A stretch of DNA of 64,000 nt, from contig OX457026.1 of NCBI GenBank assembly GCA_949752745.1, positions 40,156,394-40,220,393 on the forward strand, in the 5' to 3' direction. The DNA is from Protula sp. h YS-2021 (taxonomy: Eukaryota; Annelida; Polychaeta; Sabellida; Serpulidae). Position numbers and translations under genes: made by a program. Shown in pieces: positions 1 through 6,812 of the stretch. Position 1 is the stretch's first letter; each line of letters starts with the position of its first letter. The notes under the pieces are model-generated. The model was not told the DNA's origin. It saw only the letters and a program-made list of their open reading frames with translations, and did not search any database.

Positions 1-75
1 GCCTCAAACCACGCCACAGCCACGAGAGGGGAAGCACACGCATGCACTCTTTAATGTCATCCCAGAACGGGTCTA

Positions 76-262
76 GGCGGTCTCCTCCCCAGCGGCGGTT
101 CCCCCCCCCCGTCCTTCTCCCCCCCCCCACCATGGCAGATTTTTTTTAGTCAGTAAAACTAAAATCAGAAAAAAGGGATGAAATGCACAAGTTTTGCTGA
201 TGTAAGTTTTAAAAAAATCTGCCGTGGGGGGGGGGGGGTGAGAAGGACCGGGGGAGACCGCC
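76..262. repeat. G/C-run foldback repeat
   Basis: The segment at 76-147 is roughly the reverse complement of 211-262. Shared blocks include the GGCGGTCTCC / GGAGACCGCC ends, long C/G runs, the GTCCTTCTC / GAGAAGGAC blocks and a T7/A7 end. The arms are about 50-70 bp with a 63-bp spacer. Further G-run blocks follow to 305. It looks like a small foldback element downstream of the host claudin-like gene. The homopolymer lengths are likely to be unreliable. Confidence 0.6.
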
Positions 263-665
263 TGGAGGGGGAAGACGCCCACGGGGGAAACCGACGGGGG
301 AAACCGCCCCAGAACAGCCACTTTTCCCAGAAATCTCCCTTTTCATAACAGCTTTGCTGTTAAAACACTGGATAAACAGAATGTAAGTGGTTAAACAGCG
401 TTTATTCAATTCATTTTTAATTAATTCAAGTAAATCCATGCAATTCATTCAGGAAAACTGCATAAATCTACCTCTCTTCCCGAAGAATATTCATAGCGAG
501 AGGAAACAGGAAGAAGGTTATTTTTGACTTATATGTCCAGTTTCCACCATACCTTAACACTGATCCATATTCCCCCCCCACCCCCCCTCCCCCCCCATGC
601 CACAACCGCCGCCAGGTGAGCTGCAGAGAATTGCGCACTGGCAGATTGTCCTGAAGCCAGGTCCA
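263..665. other. Host flank downstream of the claudin-like gene; no coding signal
   Basis: I see no gene here. On the minus strand this should be the 3' UTR and downstream flank of the claudin-like gene whose stop codon is at 666-668. A C-rich run lies at 571-596. Confidence 0.4.
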
Positions 666-826
666 TCAATTTTTACAGCAGGGAACATCTGACTGCTTCA
701 TCTGAATGACGCTGACGACTCCCGAAGCACACGTCAAGCACATGCCTATGACTGCCATGGCAAACGACCAGGCCAGGTTGTCCACCTTCACACCGTAGAT
801 GATGATCCCGATTAGCATCACTCCAG
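666..826 (-). CDS. Claudin/PMP22-like four-TM protein, last coding exon (exon 3)
   Basis: A minus-strand exon opens after a good acceptor (TTGTTTCAG at 835-827) and ends at TGA 668-666. It encodes about 53 residues: the end of TM3 (GVMLIGIIIYG), a short loop, TM4 (WSFAMAVIGMCLTCASGVVSV) read as one hydrophobic helix, and a short tail with a Cys pair. The two leading bases complete the codon left open by the donor of the exon at 21618-21764. The whole gene codes for 162 residues (181+147+161 nt including the stop), close to the usual PMP22/EMP size. The function is inferred from family: a membrane protein of cell junctions or myelin-type membranes. The intron upstream of this exon contains the Polinton. 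Confidence 0.75.
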
Positions 827-979
827 CTGAAACAAGCAAAAGTCAATGTGATCAACAAAGAGAAAGCTTTGTTCTACTGTTAGAAAATCCAGAGTCATGT
901 ATCAAGGAGGATTTTCTGACAACAGACTCTGCTGTCTTGAATATGAGCTGAGTCATTATTTTGTTCATAGATTGTGCTT

Positions 980-1347
980 CTAAATTTTTATACAAAAAAT
1001 ACTGATATTTTGGTATCAAAAATTATTTTTTTAGATCAAAAATCTTTTGCATATTTCGAAATAAAATTTTTAAAAAGTCTCATTCTGAAATAATGATACC
1101 ACGAATCTCTAAAAATCACATTCAGAGATCTTTAAATCATTTTTGTTATCAATAAATATTTCTTCTTATATCTAAATATTTATTGACATCAAGAATTATT
1201 TTTGGAGATCAAGAATACATTAGAGATATCAAAAACATAATAACAAATAGCAAAAATTAATACATAACATAAAAATGAATTTTTGTAAATTAAAAATTAA
1301 TTCTTGATATCAATAATTCCTTAATAAATATGAAAATGGCATTCCAT
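980..1347. repeat. AT-rich GATATC repeat fragment
   Basis: The stretch is dense in TTGATATCAAAAATT-type words and ends in GGCATTCCAT (1338-1347), the same terminus as the elements at 43.08-43.86 kb and 44.12-45.00 kb. It is read as a truncated copy of that non-autonomous family, lying in intron 2 of the claudin-like gene. Confidence 0.55.
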
Positions 1348-1680
1348 AGTAAACCAGTTTGAGCAGGATTCCGTTGGTCTATGGTCGCAAACAACTCACA
1401 ACCAGATTTAATGGTGCAGTTTGTTTGCGTTTATGTGGCAGCCTCAGCGTTGAAGTCGACACTGGAATCTTTACTGGGTGAGGAGGGGAGAGGTTGTTTT
1501 GTAAACCTAGCAACAAAGCCAAGTTCTCTTTTTTTGTAAAGGTTTGGAACTCAACTATGAGAGAGACATTTAGAACAAATTGCAGCCCAACCGTTTTCCG
1601 AACGAGCGTAGACGGCTGAGGACAGCAATCGTAAATAAGCCTATAATGTGTTCACTGAATCAAACCAGAACAGAACCGCG

Positions 1681-1686
1681 GAAATC
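1681..1686. repeat. Target-site duplication, left copy (GAAATC)
   Basis: GAAATC directly abuts the AGTAGGTATT terminus at 1687 and is repeated exactly at 19757-19762 after AATACCTACT. Six base pairs is the usual Polinton duplication length. Confidence 0.9.
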
Positions 1687-1720
1687 AGTAGGTATTAAAC
1701 AAGAGTTCTACTGCACTTTG

Positions 1721-1993
1721 TGACGTCATACTGTCTGGACCGGAAGTGACGTCATACTGTCTGGACCGGAAGTGACGTCATACTGTCTGGACCGGAAGTG
1801 CTGTCTGGACCACTTGATGACGTCATACTGTCTGGAAGTGACGCCATACTGTCTGGAAGTGACGTCATACTGTCTGGAAGTGACGTCATACTGTCTGGAC
1901 CGGAAGTGTTGTCTGGACCGGAAGTGACGTCACGATAAGCGTAAGGATAGGCGCGGCCATCCATGACGTCATGATGACGTCATGATGACGTCA
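1721..1993. promoter_or_regulatory. ETS/CRE enhancer-like array, left TIR
   Basis: Ten perfect TGACGTCA palindromes (consensus CRE, bound by CREB/ATF bZIP factors) plus one TGACGCCA variant lie within 273 bp. Several are fused to CCGGAAGT (consensus ETS/GABP site), giving the composite CCGGAAGTGACGTCA, in repeats of the form ACTGTCTGGACCGGAAGTG. Three CREs abut at 1964-1993. The same array is inverted at the other end. It is inferred to act as a host-signal-responsive enhancer for inward transcription from the TIR. Confidence 0.75.
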
Positions 1994-2106
1994 TACTGTC
2001 TGGAGCGAAAGTTGCTTGATAGTTTTGGCCGAGTCAATCATCATGAAGCCAATGAACTCCACCTGTCAATCAGTGTAACCATGGCAACAGACCCTAAAAA
2101 GCCATG

Positions 2107-2540
2107 ACCCCCCCCTAGGTGGCAGTCGGGACTGACCCCCCCCTCCTAGGCGGCAGTCGGGACTGACCCCCCCCTAGGATATACTATGTACCGACCCCCC
2201 CCGACCCCCCCTTCTAGGTGGCAGCCGGGACTGACCCCCCCTCCCCCCCTCCTAGGCGGCAGTCGGGACTGACCCCCCCTCCTAGGCGGCAGTCGGGACT
2301 GACCCCCCCTAGGATATACTATGTACCGACCCCCCCCCCCTAGGATATACTATGTACCGACCCCCCCCCCCCGACCCCCCCTTCTAGGTGGCAGCCGGGA
2401 CTGACCCCCCCTCCCCCCCTCCTAGGCGGCAGTCGGGACTGACCCCCCCTCCTAGGCGGCAGTCGGGACTGACCCCCCCTAGGATATACTATGTACCGAC
2501 CCCCCCCTAGGATATACTATGTACCGACCCCCCCCCCCAG
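2107..2540. repeat. C-run minisatellite in left TIR
   Basis: Interspersed units combine a run of 6-14 C with either CTAGG(T/C)GGCAG(T/C)CGGGACTGA or CTAGGATATACTATGTACCGA. The copy number differs from the right TIR (19088-19365). G-quadruplex or i-motif formation is plausible, and the copy number may be mis-assembled. Confidence 0.85.
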
Positions 2541-2600
2541 GAGAGGAAAAATTGTGTTGAATCAGCATGATGAAATCGTCGATTCAGCATGATAAAATAG

Positions 2601-2608
2601 TATATAAG
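2601..2608 (+). promoter_or_regulatory. TATA box of the left terminal gene
   Basis: TATATAAG lies 38 bp upstream of the ATG at 2646 and is conserved in the right TIR (19027-19020). Confidence 0.6.
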
Positions 2609-2645
2609 TGTAGTGACTCGAGGTTTACACATCGTCAGACACATC

Positions 2646-2921
2646 ATGGATAACACACCAGCTATCATCATTGATGACTTAACAACGTTTCAAGCGAATG
2701 AATCTGTTTGCATCTGGGTAAATATGCGTGATGAAGCTGAAGCAGCTGATATTACATATGCTTTGGAGGAGGTGCTACAATTTCCAACTCAGATCACTGC
2801 AGTGAAGCCTGACGTAGTAATTACATTTATGTGGAACAACCGCATAGTAACACTGACTCAACGATACTGCAAGTGTCAAGTGTGGTTGGAATATGAGGGA
2901 CAACCCCATAACTGCTGCTGA
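2646..2921 (+). CDS. Left terminal TIR gene, 91 aa, unknown function
   Basis: The ATG at 2646 (MDNTPA) lies 38 bp after a TATA box, and start and promoter are shared with the right terminal gene. The middle (residues about 7-70) is an unrecognised acidic/hydrophobic segment absent from the right copy. The C-terminus, with a Cys-rich YCKC...LEYEGQ...HNC motif, matches residues 17-35 of the right protein and then stops at once. The long Cys-rich tail found at the other end is missing here. This is either a genuine short variant or an internally deleted gene. The reading is direct; no function is claimed. It is transcribed inward from the TIR. Confidence 0.55.
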   Translation: MDNTPAIIIDDLTTFQANESVCIWVNMRDEAEAADITYALEEVLQFPTQITAVKPDVVITFMWNNRIVTLTQRYCKCQVWLEYEGQPHNCC

Positions 2922-3159
2922 TATATACTAAAATCTTTCAGGCCCTTTTAAGGGCCATCCTATATTATGAAATGAAGCAAAAAACATGTCTGTCTGTGTG
3001 TGTGTGTGTGAGAGAGAATACATTTTATCACATTTCAGGTCTAGTTGGCGGATCAATACCATTTGGCAGACCATTTGACTTCACCGCTAGATGTCTCTGC
3101 TTTACAGCTGTACAACTTCACAACTGTAAGTGAGACATTCATATACATAAGTAAAATTC

Positions 3160-3172
3160 TGCTGAGTCAGCA
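3160..3172. promoter_or_regulatory. Perfect T-MARE / AP-1 palindrome (left)
   Basis: TGCTGAGTCAGCA is the full 13-bp Maf recognition element with a TRE core. It is repeated at 18252-18264, and near-copies occur at 3279-3291 and 3798-3808. It suggests bZIP (Maf/CNC/AP-1) control of the adjacent promoters. Confidence 0.55.
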
Positions 3173-3355
3173 ATTTTAACATTTTTGAGCAAGTTTGAAA
3201 AGTTACACACCATATTTTGATTACATGGAAGTAGCATAAAAGCATGAGTGAAACATGTCAACTAGTCAACTAGTGATACATTCTGCTGAGTCAACAATTT
3301 TGAACGAGTATTGAATAAGTTTGAACAAGTTACACACCATATACCATCAAAGTTT

Positions 3356-3364
3356 TATAAAAGG
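3356..3364 (+). promoter_or_regulatory. TATA box for the 144-aa gene
   Basis: TATAAAAGG lies 26 bp before the ATG at 3390. The equivalent site in the right arm is the PolB TATA box, so one duplicated promoter serves two different genes. Confidence 0.65.
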
Positions 3365-3389
3365 AAGAGTGACGAGAAAATACTTCACA

Positions 3390-3824
3390 ATGTCGGCATT
3401 ACTTCTTGACAGATGTATGACTATGGATGACGTCTTCAAAGTGAACTATATTGACTATGTGTTTTCAAAGCTTCCTGCTTTTGAATCGGATTGGATGCTG
3501 CAAGTGAAGAATTTGCATCTGCATTGGGAAGCTGTGGGAAAGGCTATTTCAAGAGATCGTTTCATCCGCTCGTTTCTACATGAATGTGAAGAACTGCATT
3601 TACTATCAACTTACAACATTGATTTAGCATTTATCAACGCGAATACAATTTGGGCAACTGACCTCATGTTAGTTGTAGCTACTAGAATTATTCTACATTA
3701 TGATGATGATGTTCCAAATAATGTATCAGACCTTGTTCGGTTCAACCATGGACGAGTTGAAGTGAATTCAAAAGTTTATAAGTTCTTTGAAAAGAAAGCT
3801 GACTCAGCAGATAGTTGGGTATAA
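3390..3824 (+). CDS. Accessory protein, 144 aa, unknown
   Basis: The ATG at 3390 (MSALLLD) is chosen because it lies just downstream of a strong TATA box; upstream in-frame sequence has no ATG. The product is mostly helical and acidic, without clear transmembrane segments, zinc motifs or a family I recognise. Its stop codon (TAA 3822-3824) lies inside the TATAAAAGG box of the next gene. As the first gene of the left arm, with promoter sequence shared with PolB, it is likely to be expressed early. Function unknown. Confidence 0.65.
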   Translation: MSALLLDRCMTMDDVFKVNYIDYVFSKLPAFESDWMLQVKNLHLHWEAVGKAISRDRFIRSFLHECEELHLLSTYNIDLAFINANTIWATDLMLVVATRIILHYDDDVPNNVSDLVRFNHGRVEVNSKVYKFFEKKADSADSWV

Positions 3825-3828
3825 AAGG
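3820..3828 (+). promoter_or_regulatory. TATA box overlapping the upstream stop codon
   Basis: TATAAAAGG contains the TAA stop of the preceding gene and is preceded by a GCTGACTCAGC bZIP half-palindrome (3798-3808). It lies 77 bp upstream of the ATG at 3905. Confidence 0.55.
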
Positions 3829-3904
3829 GAGTGAACTCAGCAGAGTGGAGTCATTTCTCAGCAGACAGTTCGAGGGAGTGGATCATCAATACATTGTGGC
3901 AGTC

Positions 3905-4555
3905 ATGGAGAACAAGACAAGCAACGCAGCAGCGCAGCGCAGCAGCAGCAGCTTTAAAATTAGTGCTAATTTAACCATTACTGTGGAGCATGGAGAATAT
4001 GGGCAATTTCTACGCATCACACGTGGAGAGAGATGGTGTGCTTATTCACCATCCTTGTGGAAGATTGTGTGCCAGAGCTTGAAAAATTTACGCGACATTG
4101 GCTTCAAACTATACTTAACGCAAACGAAGTGGCTTGAAGTCATTTCATACTTGGATATGCGCTATGTGAGTTTTGTGCGCACGTCACGGTTTGAAGGGAA
4201 AGAATACACACATCACATCAACATGAATGATGGTGAATGGGAGACACTGCTTCAGGAGATGGACAACATCAACTCAGCCCTATCGCCATGTGAGGAATGT
4301 CATGTCATAACTCCTATCAAGCTGCAAAAGGATGGTCGGATGAAGGTGTCAAAGCTATCCAAGAAAAGGCTGGCTGAAGTTCAGTTGGAGAACATGAACG
4401 TACAAAATCAACTTGGACTTACCTGCGACTATTGTGGTGCTTGTGGATATGTGGAGGATTATCATTGCCACTGTCACAAGTATAATTGCAAGATGTGTGA
4501 ACCAAACAACTTCTGCGGCAAGTGTGGAGTACTTAAAGTCTGTGAAGCAAAGTAG
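3905..4555 (+). CDS. Bipartite PC4-like protein with C-terminal zinc-binding domain, 216 aa
   Basis: The N-terminal part (residues about 16-130) has two successive beta-rich units, each closing with an aromatic helix start (SPSLWKIVCQSL and GEWETLLQEM). This pattern is shared with the canonical PC4-like protein at 13970-14323 (TIPEWKMMKKQV) and the ORFs at 12912-13956. The C-terminus (about residues 170-211) is a compact Cys/His domain with CDYCGACGY, HCHCHKYNC, CEPNNFCGKCG. The inferred role is a nucleic-acid-binding, possibly ssDNA-binding, regulatory or replication factor. The PC4 relationship is from pattern reading and is moderate; the zinc domain is clear. The start ATG at 3905 follows a TATA box. 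A tandem paralogue follows at 4670. Confidence 0.6.
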   Translation: MENKTSNAAAQRSSSSFKISANLTITVEHGEYGQFLRITRGERWCAYSPSLWKIVCQSLKNLRDIGFKLYLTQTKWLEVISYLDMRYVSFVRTSRFEGKEYTHHINMNDGEWETLLQEMDNINSALSPCEECHVITPIKLQKDGRMKVSKLSKKRLAEVQLENMNVQNQLGLTCDYCGACGYVEDYHCHCHKYNCKMCEPNNFCGKCGVLKVCEAK

Positions 4556-4669
4556 AAGTCAGAACTTGCTCGATTTCACGATGGATGAGTTGAAGTGAAT
4601 TCAAAACTTTGCAAAATGTTTGGATATATAGTTGGACATAAAAGGTAGTGAAGTTATCATTGTGTAACC

Positions 4670-5293
4670 ATGGAGAAGAAGACAAGCAGCTTTAAAATTA
4701 GTGAAAACGTAACCATTACTGTGCAGCATGGAAAATTTGGACAATTTCTACGAATCAAACGTGGAGGGCATTGGGTTGCTTTATCACCATGTTCGTGGAA
4801 GTGTATATGTGAGAAATTTAGAAATTTATACACCATTGGCTTCAAAGTATACTTAACACAAACGAAGTGGCTGGAAGTCATTCCAATCTTGGGTAAGCGC
4901 TATATAACTTTTGCACATACAACACTACTTCACGGGCAAGGATATACGAAGTACATCAACATGGATGATGGTGAATGGGAGACATTGCTTCAGGAGATGG
5001 ATAACATTAACTCAGTCTTGTGACCATGTACGGAATGTCATGCCATAACTCCTATCAAGCTGCAAAAGGATGGTCGGATGAAGGTGTCAAAGCTATCCAA
5101 GAAAAGACTGGCTGAAGTTCAGTTGGAGAATATGAACGTACAAAATCAACTTGGACTTACCTGTGACTATTGTGGTGCTTGTGGATATGTGGAAGATTAT
5201 CATTGCCACTGCCACAAGTATAATTGCAAGTTGTGTGAACCAAACAACTTCTGCGGCAAGTGTGGAGTACTTAAAGTCAGTGAAGCAAAGTAA
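4670..5293 (+). pseudogene. Tandem paralogue of the PC4-like/zinc gene, interrupted by an in-frame stop
   Basis: Starting at ATG 4670 (MEKKTSSFK), it aligns to 3905-4555 throughout but has TGA at 5021-5023, between the PC4-like half and the zinc half. The frame is otherwise open to TAA 5291-5293. The first half is clearly diverged from its sister, while the last roughly 240 nt differ at only about nine positions, suggesting recent gene conversion of the zinc-domain portion. It could be a 117-aa truncated protein, a readthrough product or a decaying copy. TATA-like sequences (GATATATAG 4623, CATAAAAGG 4637) precede it. Confidence 0.6.
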
Positions 5294-5344
5294 AAGTGAC
5301 ACTGAAACAAGATGGACGCATGTTTTTAAAATGCTTATATTGAC

Positions 5345-5821
5345 TTGATGATTGCTAAACTTGCTTGCTGTGGCACTCCAGACTATCAACTTTATCATTT
5401 GGACGCTTTTTGGGATGTTGTACATCATAGTCTTGATGTGATTGAACTGCATTCAAGATTTCTTGGAGAATGTCATAAAATTGGAATAGAAGAAGATCTT
5501 GACTTTGACTTTGATTCTGCACTTTATTCTGCTCGTACTGATGTAGAAGTATATTTCACCGTAGTTGATCATTTGAGAGATTGTTGTAAAGAAGAAGAGG
5601 AAACCGAGCAGCTTTATCAGGTAAGTTATATAAAACCTTTTTAAACATGTTTATGACAACATAGTGAATTGTTTCTCAAAGACATAACAATGTTTTTCTT
5701 ACTAGCAAATTTAGTTTTATGTGAGTGGTTTCAACGTAAACAAAGAAAGAACATGATAGAAGAGGCAGCAAATATATTAAAAGATATTTTATTACAGGAA
5801 GAAACCGACATGCCAGAATAA
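5345..5821 (+). CDS. Small acidic protein, probably spliced (5345-5620 + 5798-5821)
   Basis: Exon 1 runs 92 codons from ATG 5345 to a textbook donor CAG|GTAAGT (intron from 5621). A matching acceptor TTTTATTACAG ends at 5797. Splicing is in phase 0 and adds seven residues (EETDMPE) before TAA 5819-5821, only 15 nt ahead of the next gene. Unspliced, the ORF would end at 5644. The product is about 99 aa, Cys-poor and acidic (DLDFDFDS, EEEETE). I do not recognise its family. The 177-nt AT-rich intron is the clearest splice signal in the element. Confidence 0.55.
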
Positions 5822-5836
5822 AGAAGCAAAGTCATC

Positions 5837-6274
5837 ATGGAGAATCTTGTACTATTCAGTGGTCACAAGGACGTTCTTTCAAACATGTTTCCAACACGAC
5901 TTGAAAAGTATGGATATGTGTTCAACTCAAGTGAAGCGTTGTATCAATATGAGAAAGCAGTGTTTCATCACCGTCCAGATATTGCTTCAGCCATTGTGTC
6001 ATCCAGAAATGGATATGAAGCGAAACGTATTGCTAAAGGGATAAAACCATGTCCTTTATGGCATACATTGAAGAGAAGTAAAATGCAAGATGTTTTACAA
6101 GTCAAACTGGATCAGTGTGTATTGTTTCGCAACAAGTTGAAAGAATGTAAAGACAAAACTTTAGTTGAAGCAACGTATGATCATTGGTGGGGAGCTGGTG
6201 TGAAACATGTGTCATCTGAATATCCTGGTCAGAATATTATGGGAAAGTTGTTAGAAATGTTGTGTGAGGGTTAG
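5837..6274 (+). CDS. NADAR/YbiA-like N-glycosidase, 145 aa
   Basis: A complete NADAR (DUF1768/YbiA) domain is visible in order: FSGHKDVLSNMFP (7-19), NSSEALYQYEKA (30-41), a conserved Trp (75), KMQDVLQVKLDQCVLFRNKL (82-101), VEATYDHWWGAG (109-120) and PGQNIMGKLLEML (130-142). These are the family's hallmark blocks, and the length is normal for a single-domain member. Known NADAR enzymes cleave N-glycosidic bonds in riboflavin intermediates or remove ADP-ribose from guanine in nucleic acid. In this element it may counter a host NAD+- or ADP-ribosylation-based response, or act in nucleotide metabolism (inference). It is not a canonical Polinton gene and so is likely acquired cargo. Confidence 0.8.
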   Translation: MENLVLFSGHKDVLSNMFPTRLEKYGYVFNSSEALYQYEKAVFHHRPDIASAIVSSRNGYEAKRIAKGIKPCPLWHTLKRSKMQDVLQVKLDQCVLFRNKLKECKDKTLVEATYDHWWGAGVKHVSSEYPGQNIMGKLLEMLCEG

Positions 6275-6375
6275 AGACTTTTTCATTTGCTTGCCAACCG
6301 TCATGGTGTGCAGACGTGTGGACATGTAAATTTGAAGTATGTTTAACTTGTGTTGCATTGATTCAAGACTGCACA

Positions 6376-6708
6376 ATGGCGGACATGACACTGAGACAAT
6401 ATATTGTGCAAAAAGCTTATTGTGAAGAAATGTTATCAGCTGTAAAAAAGTTTGCATATTTAGTCTGTCCTGCTTGTCAACATGAAGAGTGTCAAGAACA
6501 TACTTGTCATTTTGCATCTGTTTATACATATTGGAATGAAGCTAAATATTACATGCATTTAGATAAAGTGTTAGAGAATGCAAATCAACGTTGTGAGAAA
6601 TATGGTGTAGATGCTATTACATTGGATGAACTCAGTCATTGGTTAGTGTTCATTGAAGACCAATGGTCTCCAGTTATTCATACCATTGTATCTATACTTG
6701 ATTTGTAA
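6376..6708 (+). CDS. Accessory protein, 110 aa, unknown
   Basis: The start ATG 6376 (MADMTLRQYI) is the first good methionine; the frame is open upstream but lacks coding flavour. A possible metal-binding cluster CPACQHEECQEHTC lies near residues 34-47, within a helical protein. I recognise no family. An A11 tract (6709-6719) follows the stop and may help 3'-end formation. It is the last gene before the integrase promoter. Confidence 0.6.
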   Translation: MADMTLRQYIVQKAYCEEMLSAVKKFAYLVCPACQHEECQEHTCHFASVYTYWNEAKYYMHLDKVLENANQRCEKYGVDAITLDELSHWLVFIEDQWSPVIHTIVSILDL

Positions 6709-6767
6709 AAAAAAAAACTTGTTAGTTAAGTTATAAATGTATGTTAGTTAAGTGATGTTGGTTGAGT

Positions 6768-6779
6768 TATAAAATAAAA
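6768..6779 (+). promoter_or_regulatory. TATA-like promoter of the late gene block
   Basis: TATAAAATAAAA lies 34-45 bp upstream of the integrase ATG at 6813, in a stretch of GTTAGTTAAGT repeats. No comparable TATA box is seen inside the downstream block of overlapping genes, so this may serve the whole block. It also contains AATAAA and could end upstream transcripts. Confidence 0.45.
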
Positions 6780-6812
6780 GCTGTTCTGTTCAGACGTGTT
6801 TTTTCATTCATC

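Larger units (their letters stand above)
1687..2664. repeat. Polinton left terminal inverted repeat
   Basis: It is the reverse complement of 18964-19756, from the AGTAGG terminus to the first codons of the terminal gene, where similarity stops abruptly. It is longer than the right copy (978 versus 793 bp), mostly because of extra units of the C-run minisatellite. In order it contains the ETS/CRE array, a unique spacer, the minisatellite, the TATA box and the start of the terminal gene. Confidence 0.9.
2922..3364. repeat. Inner inverted repeat, left arm
   Basis: The segment is largely the reverse complement of 18115-18652, with small indels and a hugely different (TG)n tract (about 8 units here, about 83 at the right). 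It starts with a GGCCCTTTTAAGGGCC palindrome near 2941 and ends with the TATA box at 3356-3364. It shows that the element's inverted-repeat structure extends about 1.7 kb from each end, interrupted where the terminal genes differ. Confidence 0.8.

Noticed and set aside
1752..1964. ORF of repeated DSMTSLP units in the left TIR, with its mirror at 19505-19717
   Set aside because: It is a translation of the ETS/CRE repeat array, not a protein gene. Both copies exist only because the array unit length keeps the frame.
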